A stretch of 55,553 nucleotides of DNA from Solirubrobacterales bacterium. Lineage in GTDB: Bacteria; Actinomycetota; Thermoleophilia; Solirubrobacterales; 70-9. Positions 47,514-55,553 of this stretch are shown here, piece after piece (positions within the stretch are counted from its first letter, which is position 1; each line of letters starts with the position of its first letter). The stretch is from the NCBI GenBank assembly GCA_025450195.1, contig JANWHW010000003.1, forward strand, positions 1-55,553, in the 5' to 3' direction. A program made the translations under genes and the position numbers. The notes under the pieces were generated by a model. It made no database searches. It was not told the origin of the DNA and saw only the letters and a program-made list of their open reading frames with translations.

Positions 47514-48344
47514 GTGGCGGGGGCGGCAACCGCGGGCAGTGTGCGCGAAGCACTTGGTGCCTCGATCGACGCACTGAGTGCCGTTGGGGTGGAGACGCCG
47601 AGCCTGGATGCGGAGGTGCTTTTGGCCGAGGCCACTGGATGGGACCGGGCTGCCCTGGCAGCCGGCCCGGAACGTGAGGTCTCACCCGCGGCTGCGCGCA
47701 TCTTTGGAGAGATGGTGAGGAGAAGGCTGCGGCGTGAGCCTGTGGCCTACATCGTCGGCCGCAAGGGGTTCCGCCACATCGAGCTGGAGGTCGATCGGCG
47801 AGTGTTGATCCCCCGCCCCGAGACCGAGCTGCTGGTCGAGTTGGCGCTTGAGCTTCGCCCGCGAACGATCCTCGACGTGGGCACCGGATCGGGGGCGATT
47901 GCCCTGGCGATTGCGGACGAGCTGCCGGAATGCGAGGTGACCGCGACCGACAGCTCAGAGGCGGCGCTGGAGGTGGCGCGGGCCAATGCACAGCGCCTTG
48001 GCCTCGCCGAGCGGGTTCGCTTCCTGGGCGGCACGGTGCCGGAGGGCGAGGAGTTCGCGCTCACCGTTGCCAACCTGCCGTATGTCGCTGCAGCGGAGTG
48101 GCCGTCTCTGCAGCCTGAGGTGACCGAGTGGGAGCCGCGCGAGGCGCTCCTCGCCGGACCCGATGGCCTCGACGCGATTCGCGCGCTCGTGCCCCAGGTG
48201 GGGACGGGCACGCTGGCTCTCGAGGTCGGAGCGGGACAGTCCGGGGCGGTTGTGGGGCTGCTGCGCGATGCCGGCTTCGTGGACCTCCAAACGCGCTGCG
48301 ACCTGGCAGAGATCGAGCGGATCGTGTGGGGGTCGCGTGGCTGA
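47514..48344 (+). CDS. prmC: Release factor glutamine methyltransferase
   Basis: A SAM-dependent enzyme (276 aa) that methylates the GGQ glutamine of RF1 and RF2. The N-terminal helical domain is followed by 'PVAYIVGRKGFRHIELEVD' and 'VLIPRPETELLVELAL', then motif I 'ILDVGTGSGAIALAIA'. The catalytic NPPY loop reads 'VANLPYVAAAEW', so the second residue is Leu instead of Pro. The GTG at 47514, just after the prfA stop, is the likely start. The stop overlaps tsaC by 8 bp. Function is firmly supported by neighbourhood. Confidence 0.94.
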   Translation: MAGAATAGSVREALGASIDALSAVGVETPSLDAEVLLAEATGWDRAALAAGPEREVSPAAARIFGEMVRRRLRREPVAYIVGRKGFRHIELEVDRRVLIPRPETELLVELALELRPRTILDVGTGSGAIALAIADELPECEVTATDSSEAALEVARANAQRLGLAERVRFLGGTVPEGEEFALTVANLPYVAAAEWPSLQPEVTEWEPREALLAGPDGLDAIRALVPQVGTGTLALEVGAGQSGAVVGLLRDAGFVDLQTRCDLAEIERIVWGSRG

Positions 48345-48969
48345 GGTTGTCTCGATCGAGCGCGATGGTGAGGAGGCTGCCCGCGCGGCTCTCGAGCGCT
48401 GCATCGCAGTTGGGGGCATAGCGGTATTCCCAGCCGACGGCCTCTATGGCCTTGCCTGCGATCCGCTCGATGCTGCGGCGATTCAGCGGGTCCACCGGCT
48501 CAAGGGCCGCGATGACGGAAAGCCGTCGGCGATCATGTACTTCTCTCCGTTGGCGATGCGGGAGCTGGTCGAGGGGCTCGGCCCCCGCACGCGGGAGGCG
48601 GCCGGGTCATTGTTGCCCGGTCCGGTGACCTTGGTTGTCGCCAATCCGAAGCGCCGATACCCGCTTGCCTGCCGTGAGGATCCGGAAAGGCTTGGCGTTC
48701 GCCTGATCGCGGGCCCGCTGGCAGGGGCCATGTGCCCGCTCTTTCAGACCTCGGCCAACCACAGCGGGGAGCCATCGCCGTCCCGCTTCGACGAAGTCCC
48801 TGGTGAGATCCTCGCCGGTGTCGACTTGGCGATCGACGGCGGTGCGCTCACCGGCCATCCCTCTACCGTGGTCGACATCAGCTTGTTCGACGAAACCGGC
48901 GAGTGGACCGTGCTGCGCGAGGGCGGTCTCTCGGCGGGAGACCTCGCCGCCACCCTCTCAATCTGTTGA
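48337..48969 (+). CDS. tsaC: L-threonylcarbamoyladenylate synthase (YrdC/Sua5 domain)
   Basis: A 210-aa enzyme making threonylcarbamoyl-AMP for the t6A modification of tRNA position 37. The YrdC pattern is clear: 'GGIAVFPADGLYGLACDPLD' and 'RVHRLKGRDDGKPSAIMYFS' (the KGR and KP residues bind the substrate), 'SLLPGPVTLVVANPK' and 'LFQTSANHSGEPSP'. Length corresponds to the short TsaC type without the Sua5 C-terminal domain. The start is GTG at 48337, overlapping prmC. The order prfA-prmC-tsaC is conserved in many bacteria. Confidence 0.95.
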   Translation: MAEVVSIERDGEEAARAALERCIAVGGIAVFPADGLYGLACDPLDAAAIQRVHRLKGRDDGKPSAIMYFSPLAMRELVEGLGPRTREAAGSLLPGPVTLVVANPKRRYPLACREDPERLGVRLIAGPLAGAMCPLFQTSANHSGEPSPSRFDEVPGEILAGVDLAIDGGALTGHPSTVVDISLFDETGEWTVLREGGLSAGDLAATLSIC

Positions 48970-49024
48970 CGAGTTTTGGCCTCTATGGGGGTCCTCCATG
49001 CACCGACAGATCTCAAGCGGCGGA

Positions 49025-49828
49025 TCAGCAGTGCTGCGGGCCGTCGCGGTAGGGGAGTCGGATGATCCGGGTCGAGCGGTTGTTGCGCTCGCTCTCCTCG
49101 TAGAGGAGATTCAGTGGGTCGACGCGCATGACGAAGGCAAAGCAGCCGCGCAGCCCGCTGACGTTGACCCACTGACGGTCATAGGTCGAGGGATAGATGT
49201 CGGACCAGCCCACCGAGGTGCCCAGCCTGACGCGCTTTCGCCCGGGGTCCTGGTTGCAGGCCGGGTAGACACGGCGAAGCGGCGAGCGCTTCATCGCGCG
49301 AGTTCGCTCCAGGTCGCGGAAGCAGTAGAAGACCTTCGGCCCCTGCCGCACTCGCGCCAGCGGCCGCCGGTGTTCATCGAGGGACCAGACCTCCATGCTG
49401 AGCGGGTCTTGAACCTTCCAGTAGGAGCCGCCGTACTCGTATCCGACTGAATAGAAATGGAGCTTGGCCTCGGTGCGGAATATCTGCACGCCGCCGCCGA
49501 CCCGGTAGATCGCCTGGTTGGCTCGCATCCAGTTACGCCTGTAGCGGCGGCCGCGCAGCTCCATCGGCCCGCGCCCCCGTGAGCGGATGTCATTGCCGGC
49601 ATGGAGGAGGACACCATGGCCGTACCCGTACCCGCCGCTGCCGCGCTGCTCGATATAGAGGTCTGCCGCTGAGCCGACGCGGAGGTCTGGGCAGAGCAGC
49701 TCCCTTGAGCCGGGGCCGATGCAGGGGTTGTCGGAAGGCGAGGCGCCGCCGGGGGCAGCGCCGGTCACGAGCGGGACGGGGGCCAGGAGGAGGAGCGTGG
49801 CCAGGGCGACCGTATAGCGGGCTTTCAC
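49025..49828 (-). CDS. Secreted lysyl-oxidase-like domain protein
   Basis: An exported protein of 267 aa with a signal peptide ([19 protein letters not shown]). From about residue 120 it matches the lysyl oxidase fold: '[19 protein letters not shown]', '[13 protein letters not shown]', 'VYPACNQD', '[19 protein letters not shown]' and '[19 protein letters not shown]'. The Lys and Tyr positions that form the LTQ cofactor seem present (GPK, STY), but the HWH copper-ligand motif reads YWK, so amine oxidase activity is doubtful. The GTG at 49828 starts the signal peptide. It is divergent from glyA by 43 bp and convergent with tsaC. Confidence 0.75.
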   Translation of the reverse strand: MKARYTVALATLLLLAPVPLVTGAAPGGASPSDNPCIGPGSRELLCPDLRVGSAADLYIEQRGSGGYGYGHGVLLHAGNDIRSRGRGPMELRGRRYRRNWMRANQAIYRVGGGVQIFRTEAKLHFYSVGYEYGGSYWKVQDPLSMEVWSLDEHRRPLARVRQGPKVFYCFRDLERTRAMKRSPLRRVYPACNQDPGRKRVRLGTSVGWSDIYPSTYDRQWVNVSGLRGCFAFVMRVDPLNLLYEESERNNRSTRIIRLPYRDGPQHC

Positions 49829-49871
49829 GGGCCGGAGGGTATCCCGGTCCGTTGGTATCGTCGGTTGCACC

Positions 49872-51152
49872 TTGACGGAGCTGCCTGAGAACTTCCAGAC
49901 CGCGCCCCTAGCCGAGGTCGATCCCGAGATCGCCGCGGTGCTGGACGGCGAGCTGCGTCGCCAGCAGGACACGCTGGAGATGATCGCCTCGGAGAACTTC
50001 GTGCCCCAGGCGGTACTCGATTCGCTTGGCTCGGTGCTGACCAACAAGTACGCCGAGGGGTACCCGGGCCGTCGCTACTACGGCGGTTGCGAGGAGGTCG
50101 ACGTTGCCGAGCAGCTGGCGATCGATCGCGCCAAGGAGCTGTTTGGCGCCGACCACGCGAACGTCCAGCCTCACTCCGGCGCCCAGGCCAACAACGCCGC
50201 TTACATGGCGTTCCTCGAGCCGGGTGACACCTTCCTCGGCCTGGCCCTCGACCACGGCGGCCATCTCAGCCACGGGATGAAGATCAACGTCTCCGGCAAG
50301 CTCTACAACCCGATCGCCTACCACGTTCGCCGCGAGGACTTTTGGGTCGACATGGACGAGGTCGCACGGCTCGCCGATGAGCACAAGCCACAGATGATCG
50401 TCGCCGGCTGGTCGGCCTATCCCCGCCAGCTCGACTTCGCCGCCTTCCGTGAGATCGCCGATTCCGTCGGTGCCAAGCTGATGGTCGACATGGCCCACTT
50501 TGCGGGCCTGGTCGCCGCCGGTGAGCATCCAAGCCCGGTTCCGTATGCAGACGTCGTGACGACGACGATCCACAAGACCCTCTGCGGCCCGCGCAGCGGC
50601 ATGATCCTCTGCCGCGAGGAACATGCGAAAGCGATCGACAAAGCGGTCTTCCCCGGCCAGCAGGGTGGCCCGCTGATGCACGCGATCGCCGCCAAGGCGG
50701 TGACGTTGCGGATAGCCGCCAGCGAGCCGTTCCGGGCTCGCCAGCGCCAGACGATCGCCAACGCGAAGGCGTTTGCCGAGGCCCTACAGACCGGCGGCGT
50801 GCCGGTTCTCACCGGCGGCACCGATGTGCACCTGGTCCTCGTCGATCTGACGCCCAGCGGGCTCGACGGCCAGACCGCCGAGGACCGTCTCGAGGAGGTC
50901 GGGATAACCGTCAACCGCAACGCGATTCCCTTCGACGAGCGGCCGCCGATGAACCCCTCCGGCCTGCGGATCGGCACCCCGGCGCTTACCACCCGAGGCA
51001 TGGTCGAGGACGACATGCGCGAGATCGCCGAGGTGATCTCCATCGCCCTGTCCGAGGACTTCGATGCTCAGAAGGACGCGCTGGCGGAGCGGACCAAGGC
51101 GCTGATGGACCGCTACCCGTTGTACCCACAGCTCTCTGCCGCAGCGGTTTGA
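49872..51152 (+). CDS. glyA: Serine hydroxymethyltransferase
   Basis: A PLP enzyme (426 aa) interconverting serine and glycine with tetrahydrofolate. '[21 protein letters not shown]' and '[18 protein letters not shown]' form the N-terminal substrate region, and the PLP Lys is in '[17 protein letters not shown]'. '[19 protein letters not shown]' supplies the PLP-binding Asp/His. The start is a TTG at 49872; no better start is available before the conserved part. A structured inverted repeat begins right at the stop. Confidence 0.96.
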   Translation: MTELPENFQTAPLAEVDPEIAAVLDGELRRQQDTLEMIASENFVPQAVLDSLGSVLTNKYAEGYPGRRYYGGCEEVDVAEQLAIDRAKELFGADHANVQPHSGAQANNAAYMAFLEPGDTFLGLALDHGGHLSHGMKINVSGKLYNPIAYHVRREDFWVDMDEVARLADEHKPQMIVAGWSAYPRQLDFAAFREIADSVGAKLMVDMAHFAGLVAAGEHPSPVPYADVVTTTIHKTLCGPRSGMILCREEHAKAIDKAVFPGQQGGPLMHAIAAKAVTLRIAASEPFRARQRQTIANAKAFAEALQTGGVPVLTGGTDVHLVLVDLTPSGLDGQTAEDRLEEVGITVNRNAIPFDERPPMNPSGLRIGTPALTTRGMVEDDMREIAEVISIALSEDFDAQKDALAERTKALMDRYPLYPQLSAAAV

Positions 51153-51293
51153 TCGCGATAGGCCGGCAAGTGTCGTTCGTCGGCGCCTTCATCGGCACCG
51201 CGGAGTGACTATTGCCCCGAAAGGGGCTCTCTATTCCACCCGCCGAAGGCGGGTGGCGGCGCCGGGCGAATGGTGCTTGCCGGCCTATCGCGA
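51153..51293. repeat. Structured element with 18-bp terminal inverted repeats after glyA
   Basis: TCGCGATAGGCCGGCAAG (51153-51170) is mirrored perfectly at 51276-51293. The 105 bp between contain three nested or side stems: CGGCGCC/GGCGCCG, a GCCCC-GAAA-GGGGC tetraloop hairpin, and CCACCCGCC-gaa-GGCGGGTGG. The last lacks a U-run. The whole region can form one branched structure of about 141 nt. No coding frame of note is present. Confidence 0.7.
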
Positions 51294-51320
51294 CCAGATG
51301 ATCCGCGAAGATGCGGCGCC

Positions 51321-52337
51321 ATGAAGGTCTGGGTCGATTGCACAGCCGCGGCGCATCCCCTGGTGCTGAGACCAATCATCGAGAGATTGGAAGCTCGCGG
51401 GGACGAGGTGTTCGTCACCGCGCGGGAGTATGGACAGACGGTCGGGATCTTGGAGCGTCTTGGCATTCCCCACACGGTGGTGGGAAGTCATGGGGGTGGG
51501 TCGAGGCTGGGTAAGGGAAGGGCTTTGGTTGGGCGATCGGCGCGGCTGGCGCGGCTCGTATGGGCACAGCGCCCCGATCTGGCAATTTCCCACGGCTCGG
51601 TCGATCTCGCAATCGTCTCGGCGCTGTTCAGGATTCCCTCCGTGCAGATGCAGGACTACGAGTTCGCCGGGCTGCAGCGCAAGATCAGCTTTCGCATCGC
51701 ACGCAGGGTGTTGGTTCCCGATGCGATCCCAGTCGAGCGACTGAAGCGGATCGGCGCCGCCGAGGACAAGCTCTTCCGCTATCCGGGGCTCAAGGAGGAG
51801 TACTACCTCGCTGACTTCAGGCCGGATCCGGCTGTCCTAACCGATCTCGGCTTGGATCGAGAGAAGGTGCTCGTGGTCGTCCGGCCGCCACCGGAGACAT
51901 CCGCGTACCACGCCCGCAACGACCTCTACGGCCGGGTGATCCGTCGTCTGGCGTCCGAGGTCGGCGCGCAGGCCGTCGTCATCCCTCGCACCGAGTCTCA
52001 GCGCGAGGCAGTGCGCACTCTCGACGCAGCCAACCTGGTCGTGCCCAAGCAGGCGATCGACGCTCAGAGCCTGATCGCCTTCGCCGATCTCGTAGTCAGC
52101 GCGGGGGGGACCATGAACCGCGAGGCGGTGGCGCTTGGGACGCCGGTCTTCACGACGTTTGCCGGACAGATGGGCGGCGTTGACGAGGCACTGATCGCCA
52201 CCGGCCGCCTGCGCGTCCTCGACGATCCCGACGACTTTCCGCTCCGCAAGCGCGAGACCCCTGTGGGCGTGATGCATTCACGCGATCCGGAGCCCTTGGT
52301 GGAAGGGGCGCTCGAGGCCGTCGAAACCGTCGAGTAG
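51321..52337 (+). CDS. DUF354 family protein (GT-B glycosyltransferase-like)
   Basis: A 338-aa protein of the DUF354 family, related in fold to UDP-N-acetylglucosamine 2-epimerase and other GT-B enzymes. 'MKVWVDCTAAAHPLVLRPII' starts the first Rossmann-like domain; 'PDLAISHGSVDLAIVSALFRIP' and 'GLKEEYYLADFRPDP' are typical; 'ADLVVSAGGTMNREAVALGTP' is the nucleotide-sugar site. Members occur in surface polysaccharide and archaeal/actinobacterial loci, and no reaction is established. The ATG at 51321 opens the conserved strand. The gene precedes a lipid-carrier sugar transferase by 36 bp, supporting a role in cell-envelope glycan synthesis. Confidence 0.85.
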   Translation: MKVWVDCTAAAHPLVLRPIIERLEARGDEVFVTAREYGQTVGILERLGIPHTVVGSHGGGSRLGKGRALVGRSARLARLVWAQRPDLAISHGSVDLAIVSALFRIPSVQMQDYEFAGLQRKISFRIARRVLVPDAIPVERLKRIGAAEDKLFRYPGLKEEYYLADFRPDPAVLTDLGLDREKVLVVVRPPPETSAYHARNDLYGRVIRRLASEVGAQAVVIPRTESQREAVRTLDAANLVVPKQAIDAQSLIAFADLVVSAGGTMNREAVALGTPVFTTFAGQMGGVDEALIATGRLRVLDDPDDFPLRKRETPVGVMHSRDPEPLVEGALEAVETVE

Positions 52338-52373
52338 CCTGAGCCGGCCCGTAACCGTCTCGGGCACCGCGAA

Positions 52374-53507
52374 ATGGGTGCGACGCCAACCGACGCAGTC
52401 CTCGCATTCCTCACAGCCGCCGCGATCGCCTGGCTGACGGTTCCGTACGCCGAGCGTCTTGCCTACCGGATCGGTGCGATCGACCCGCCCAAGGAACGCG
52501 GACTTCACGATCGGCCGATGCCGCGGCTCTCGGGACTCGCGATCTTCGCGGGCATCGAGATCGCGGGATGGATCTGGCTGCCCTCCGACGGCGAGACTCG
52601 CTCGATCCTGATCGGCGCCGCCGCGATAGCCGCGGTCGGCGTCGTCGACGATGTGCGCGGCTTGCCCGCCTTGCCGAAGCTGCTTGGCCAGATCGGCGCG
52701 GCGCTGATCCCCGTGCTGGGCGGGGTGCGGCCCGACGTTCTCACCCTTCCCTTCGTCGGCGGCTTTGAGCTTGGCTGGGTCGCCTATCCGCTGACCGTGG
52801 TTGGGATCGTGGCGATGGTCAACGTGATCAACTTCATCGACGGCATTGACGGGCTGGCCGCCGGGGTTTGCACGATCTCCGCGGTGGCGCTAGCGATCAT
52901 CGCGCTCTCCCTCGATCGCAATGCGGCAGGGGTGCTGGCGGCACTGACGGCGGGTGGCGCCCTGGGTTTCTTGCGCCATGGCTTCCCGCCTGCCTCCAGC
53001 TTCATGGGAGACACTGGGTCGAACCTACTCGGCTACCTGCTTGCGATCGTCGCCGTCCAGGGGGCACTGAAGACCAACGCGGTGATCGCCTTGGTCCTGC
53101 CGCTATGCGTGCTTGCCGTGCCGATCCTCGACACTGGGTTCGTCGTCGCCAAGCGACTCAAGTACCGCCAGCCGATCTACCAGGCCGATCGCTGGCACTT
53201 CCACCACCGGATGGCCAATATCGGCTTCTCCCAGCGCCGCACCCTCGCCTACCTGTATGGGTGGACTCTGGTGCTGGCCGGTCTCGCCCTTGCTCTGCGG
53301 TTCGTTCCCTACAGCGACGATCGAGGCAACTTCGATCCGCTCTGGACCGCGGTGATGGTGATCTGCGGGTTGATCGCTCTGGCCTCCAGCGTTTATCTCA
53401 TCTACGTGTTGGAGATCCTCAAGCTGAATCGAGGTCGCCTCAATCCCGAGACCGGGGAGTTCGAGGCAATCGACCTCGACGATGCGGGAGTTAGTGACAG
53501 GTTGTGA
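52374..53507 (+). CDS. WecA/TagO-type undecaprenyl-phosphate sugar-1-phosphate transferase
   Basis: A polytopic enzyme (377 aa, about 11 helices) of the MraY/WecA superfamily that loads a sugar phosphate onto undecaprenyl phosphate at the membrane. Motifs: 'KERGLHDRPMPRLSGLAIF', the metal Asp pair in 'GVVDDVRGL', 'NVINFIDGIDGLAAG', 'SSFMGDTGSN' and the HxHH-like 'WHFHHRMANIG', which marks the WecA/TagO group (polyprenyl-P GlcNAc transferase) rather than MraY. A C-terminal cytoplasmic tail of about 30 residues ends the protein. The product would prime a wall polymer or surface glycan. Confidence 0.93.
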   Translation: MGATPTDAVLAFLTAAAIAWLTVPYAERLAYRIGAIDPPKERGLHDRPMPRLSGLAIFAGIEIAGWIWLPSDGETRSILIGAAAIAAVGVVDDVRGLPALPKLLGQIGAALIPVLGGVRPDVLTLPFVGGFELGWVAYPLTVVGIVAMVNVINFIDGIDGLAAGVCTISAVALAIIALSLDRNAAGVLAALTAGGALGFLRHGFPPASSFMGDTGSNLLGYLLAIVAVQGALKTNAVIALVLPLCVLAVPILDTGFVVAKRLKYRQPIYQADRWHFHHRMANIGFSQRRTLAYLYGWTLVLAGLALALRFVPYSDDRGNFDPLWTAVMVICGLIALASSVYLIYVLEILKLNRGRLNPETGEFEAIDLDDAGVSDRL

Positions 53508-53598
53508 CAAGCCTCACGAACTGGCTCTACAAAGCGGATCGAGGGGCCTTTCGGATATAGTCGCCAGTCCGCCTGCTCGGCTCGAGTGAGGCGGAGTT

Positions 53599-53973
53599 AT
53601 GTCCCCTCCCAAGTATGTAGATCTACTGGCGCTAGCCGCCGCCCTGGCCGTGTTTGTGCTGGGTGGATTGCCGTTGCTCGGCTATGCAGTGGCCGCTGGC
53701 GCCTGGCTTGCGCAGCGGGGGATTCAGATGATCGCCACGCGCCGCGTGAGCAAGGAATTGGCGCGCGGGAATCGCCAGCGGGCTATGGGGACTCTCGCCG
53801 CAACTACGCTCGGTCGCGTTTGGCTGATGGTGACCGCGGCGCTGCTGGCCGGCTTGGCGGACCACGAGGCAGGCCTCGCCGCCGCGGTTCTGCTCCTTGT
53901 TCTCTTCACGATTTCCTTGGCCGCGCAGGGGATTGCCCATCTCCTCGAGCCCGAAGGAGAGGGGGCACGATGA
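53599..53973 (+). CDS. Small membrane protein at the AtpI position
   Basis: A 124-aa protein with about four hydrophobic helices (LLALAAALAVFVLGGLPLLG, VWLMVTAALLAGLA, LAAAVLLLVLFTISLAAQGI). It has a basic loop (ATRRVSKELARGNRQRA). No strong family motif is visible, but it stands directly in front of atpB, where AtpI (an assembly factor of the c-ring) is found. The ATG at 53599 follows GGCGGAG. The stop overlaps a 24-residue frame (ATGA). AtpI function is inferred from position. Confidence 0.65.
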   Translation: MSPPKYVDLLALAAALAVFVLGGLPLLGYAVAAGAWLAQRGIQMIATRRVSKELARGNRQRAMGTLAATTLGRVWLMVTAALLAGLADHEAGLAAAVLLLVLFTISLAAQGIAHLLEPEGEGAR

Positions 53974-54044
53974 GCGCGGAGCGAGCATCCAAACTGCCTC
54001 TGGTCCAGTTTGCGCCGCTAGCGAAGCGGGAGAAGTTGTCATGA
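53970..54044 (+). CDS. Tiny 24-residue coupling frame before atpB
   Basis: An ATG-started frame encoding 24 residues, beginning MSAERAS and containing QFAPLAKREK. It overlaps the atpI-like stop by 4 bp (ATGA) and the atpB start by 4 bp (ATGA). It resembles the frame at 17960-18034 in length, sequence and arrangement. The segment GCGGGAGAAG near its end may also be the ribosome site for atpB. Whether a peptide is made is unknown. Confidence 0.35.
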   Translation: MSAERASKLPLVQFAPLAKREKLS

Positions 54045-55000
54045 GCACCGACCCCGCGATAGCGGCCGAGGCCGCAGCCGCAAAGAGCGGCCTCAGCACC
54101 AAGGCCAAGTTCCTGATCGGGCTCGGGGTCTACCTGGCGATCGCGATTCTGATGGTGCTGGTCTTCGGCAGCTCGGGCAAAAACGAAGAGTTCCAGCCGC
54201 AGAACGAGTTCAAGCTCGAACCGTGGATCGAAATCCACCTCGCCGGCATCGACATGAGCATCAACAAGGCGGTGCTCTACCTGTTCATCGCCAGCGCCTT
54301 GACGATTGCCGTGATGGTTTGGATCTCGCGCCGCATGACGCAGAAGCCGAACAGGGTCCAGACCATGATCGAGGTCGCCTACGACATGACGAAGAATACG
54401 ATCACGGGCGGCAATCTCGAGGGGAAGATGGCGAGCCGCTGGTTCCCGTTCCTGGCGGCGCTCTTCTTCTGGATCTGGTTCTCGAACATGATCGGCTTCC
54501 TGCCGTTGCCGACCAACACCGAGCACACAGTTGACATCTTCGGCCTCGCGGTTCCGTCGTTCGCGATCTACGCGGCGACCGCGAACCTCTCGATCCCGCT
54601 GGTCCTGACCCTCGTGGTCTGGGTCTCCTACCACGTCGAAGGGATCCGGGCCAAGGGCTTTTTCAAGTACTTCGCGAGCTGGCTACCGCCCGGGATCGAG
54701 GACATGAATCCAGCCTTCAAGGCGTTCATCTTTGTGATCGAGGCGATCTCCCACTTCGCCCGCCTGATCTCGCTCTCGGTGCGGCTCTTCGCCAACATTC
54801 TCGCCGGCCACCTGCTTTTGCTTTTCATGGGCGGCGGGCTGGCGGTCCTGCTCGGCATCGCCGCGCTCGGTGCCCTCACCTTCCCCCTCGCTTTCTTCTT
54901 CTTCATCCTCGAGGTGGGCCTTATCGCCACCCTGCAGGCATTTATCTTCTCGACCCTCACCGCCATCTACCTCGGCGGAGCGACCTCCGCCAGCCACTAG
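54041..55000 (+). CDS. atpB: F1Fo ATP synthase subunit a
   Basis: The membrane stator subunit (319 aa) that forms the proton half-channels. The essential Arg lies in 'LISLSVRLFANILAGHLLL'; the C-terminal helix 'LEVGLIATLQAFIFSTLTAI' has the conserved Glu and Gln. An N-terminal extension of about 60 residues with one helix (KFLIGLGVYLAIAILMVLVF) precedes the family core, which begins around 'EPWIEIHLAGIDMSINKAVL'. The ATG at 54041 follows from the overlap with the small frame. atpE begins 18 bp downstream. Confidence 0.95.
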   Translation: MSTDPAIAAEAAAAKSGLSTKAKFLIGLGVYLAIAILMVLVFGSSGKNEEFQPQNEFKLEPWIEIHLAGIDMSINKAVLYLFIASALTIAVMVWISRRMTQKPNRVQTMIEVAYDMTKNTITGGNLEGKMASRWFPFLAALFFWIWFSNMIGFLPLPTNTEHTVDIFGLAVPSFAIYAATANLSIPLVLTLVVWVSYHVEGIRAKGFFKYFASWLPPGIEDMNPAFKAFIFVIEAISHFARLISLSVRLFANILAGHLLLLFMGGGLAVLLGIAALGALTFPLAFFFFILEVGLIATLQAFIFSTLTAIYLGGATSASH

Positions 55001-55018
55001 AAAAGGAGCACTGTCTCA

Positions 55019-55285
55019 ATGGATCTGTCCCCAGTTGTCGCCGCGATCTCCGACGAAGGGATCGAATCGGCCGGTAAGGCGATCGCCCTTGGCGTCGGTG
55101 CCGGCCTCGGTTCGATCGGCGCCGGCATCGGCATCGGCTTCATCTTCGGCAAGGAGATCGAGTCCGTCGCCCGCCAGCCCGAGATGAAAGAGGAGCTTCA
55201 GAGCATCCGCTGGCTCGGCTTCGCGCTGACCGAGGCGGTCGCCTTCTACACCTTCATCTTCGGCCTCATCGCCTTCTTCCTCTAG
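55019..55285 (+). CDS. atpE: F1Fo ATP synthase subunit c
   Basis: The 88-aa rotor-ring subunit. Two helices are seen: the Gly-rich first (GVGAGLGSIGAGIGIGFIFG) and the second with the proton-binding Glu72 in 'GFALTEAVAFYTFIFG'; the loop has the standard 'ARQPE'. No Na+ pattern (Gln in helix 1 with Glu-Ser/Thr in helix 2) is seen, so proton coupling is expected. The ATG at 55019 follows AAAAGGAGC, a good ribosome site. Confidence 0.97.
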   Translation: MDLSPVVAAISDEGIESAGKAIALGVGAGLGSIGAGIGIGFIFGKEIESVARQPEMKEELQSIRWLGFALTEAVAFYTFIFGLIAFFL

Positions 55286-55294
55286 GCCGGTCAC

Positions 55295-55553
55295 GTGGAG
55301 CTCATCGTCGGTGAAATAGCAGGAATCCTCAGCCTTGCCGCCGAGTCGGGGAAGGAAGAAGGCGGCAGCTTCCTGGTCTCACCCGGCCTCGGGCTGATGA
55401 TCTGGACCCTCGTCCTGTTCCTGTTCACGATGTGGGTGCTGAGCAAGCTCGCGTTCCCGAAAATCCAGGAGGCGCTCGACCGGCGAGCGAAGACGATCGC
55501 CGAGTCGATCGAAGCCGCGGAACGCCAGCGCAAGGAGTCTGATGAGCTGCTCG
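55295..55553 (+). CDS. atpF: F1Fo ATP synthase subunit b (3' end outside window)
   Basis: The start of the peripheral stalk subunit, open to the right edge (86 codons seen). After a short N-terminal stretch the single membrane helix is 'LGLMIWTLVLFLFTMWVLSK', followed by 'LAFPKIQEALDRRAKTIAES' and 'EAAERQRKESDELL', the beginning of the long charged coiled coil. The GTG at 55295 lies 9 bp after the atpE stop and gives a normal length before the helix. The order atpB-atpE-atpF is canonical. Confidence 0.93.
   Translation, partial: MELIVGEIAGILSLAAESGKEEGGSFLVSPGLGLMIWTLVLFLFTMWVLSKLAFPKIQEALDRRAKTIAESIEAAERQRKESDELL

Noticed and set aside
53556..53561. TATAGT as a -10 box for the ATP synthase operon
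   Set aside because: No convincing -35 sequence lies 16-18 bp upstream, so a promoter is likely in the region but cannot be placed.

Overview
The window is a GC-rich, densely packed stretch of chromosome, most likely from an actinobacterium of the class Thermoleophilia (Solirubrobacterales-like). This placement is an inference. It rests on the type IV pilus genes, the Rv1264-type adenylate cyclase, the pair of Get3-like ATPases resembling mycobacterial Rv3679/Rv3680, the GTG/TTG starts, the many 1-8 bp gene overlaps, and secreted proteins with Pro/Gly-rich tails. No rRNA or tRNA gene was found. The first gene (a pilin) and the last gene (atpF) run off the ends.

Layout. 1-9.4 kb: type IV pilus locus (pilin, secreted beta-propeller protein, two large prepilin-like proteins, prepilin peptidase PilD, then PilM-PilN-PilO and a bitopic protein). 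9.4-11.6 kb: an HxlR regulator with a 38-bp palindrome in front of it and a large orphan protein. 11.6-16.4 kb: two Get3/ArsA-like ATPases facing a ParA/MipZ-like ATPase that overlaps an FtsZ with a long N-terminal extension. 16.4-24.3 kb: gamma-glutamyltransferase, adenylate cyclase, two methyltransferases, a GH57 branching enzyme with a GT4 glycosyltransferase (alpha-glucan synthesis) and a hexapeptide acyltransferase. 24.3-41.5 kb: acyl-CoA and branched-chain catabolism (MeaB, acyl-CoA dehydrogenase, aldehyde dehydrogenase, thioesterase, thiolase, a B12 mutase large and small subunit, EtfB-EtfA and ETF-quinone oxidoreductase) with PepA and regulators. 41.5-45 kb: hydrolase/TetR pair and a membrane GGDEF protein. 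45-55.5 kb: housekeeping block rpmE-yqhQ-prfA-prmC-tsaC-glyA, a WecA/TagO-type transferase and the start of the ATP synthase operon (atpI-like, atpB, atpE, atpF).

The genes at 24-41 kb fit one pathway: acyl-CoA dehydrogenase passes electrons to EtfBA and then through ETF-QO to quinone, while thiolase, mutase and MeaB handle the carbon skeleton. The mutase large subunit carries Phe and Gln at the two positions that separate isobutyryl-CoA mutase from methylmalonyl-CoA mutase, so a pathway through isobutyryl-/butyryl-CoA is favoured.

Beyond genes, the window holds several families of small dispersed palindromic repeats. One (83-86 bp, three copies) forms a long hairpin with a strongly conserved apical loop, and one of its copies lies in frame inside the N-terminal extension of FtsZ. 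A second palindrome-flanked insert lies in frame in the gamma-glutamyltransferase. Two copies of a 75-bp unit encode a similar 24-residue peptide and bridge neighbouring genes by overlapping stop and start codons at both ends, once before the adenylate cyclase and once before atpB. All repeat comparisons were made by eye.
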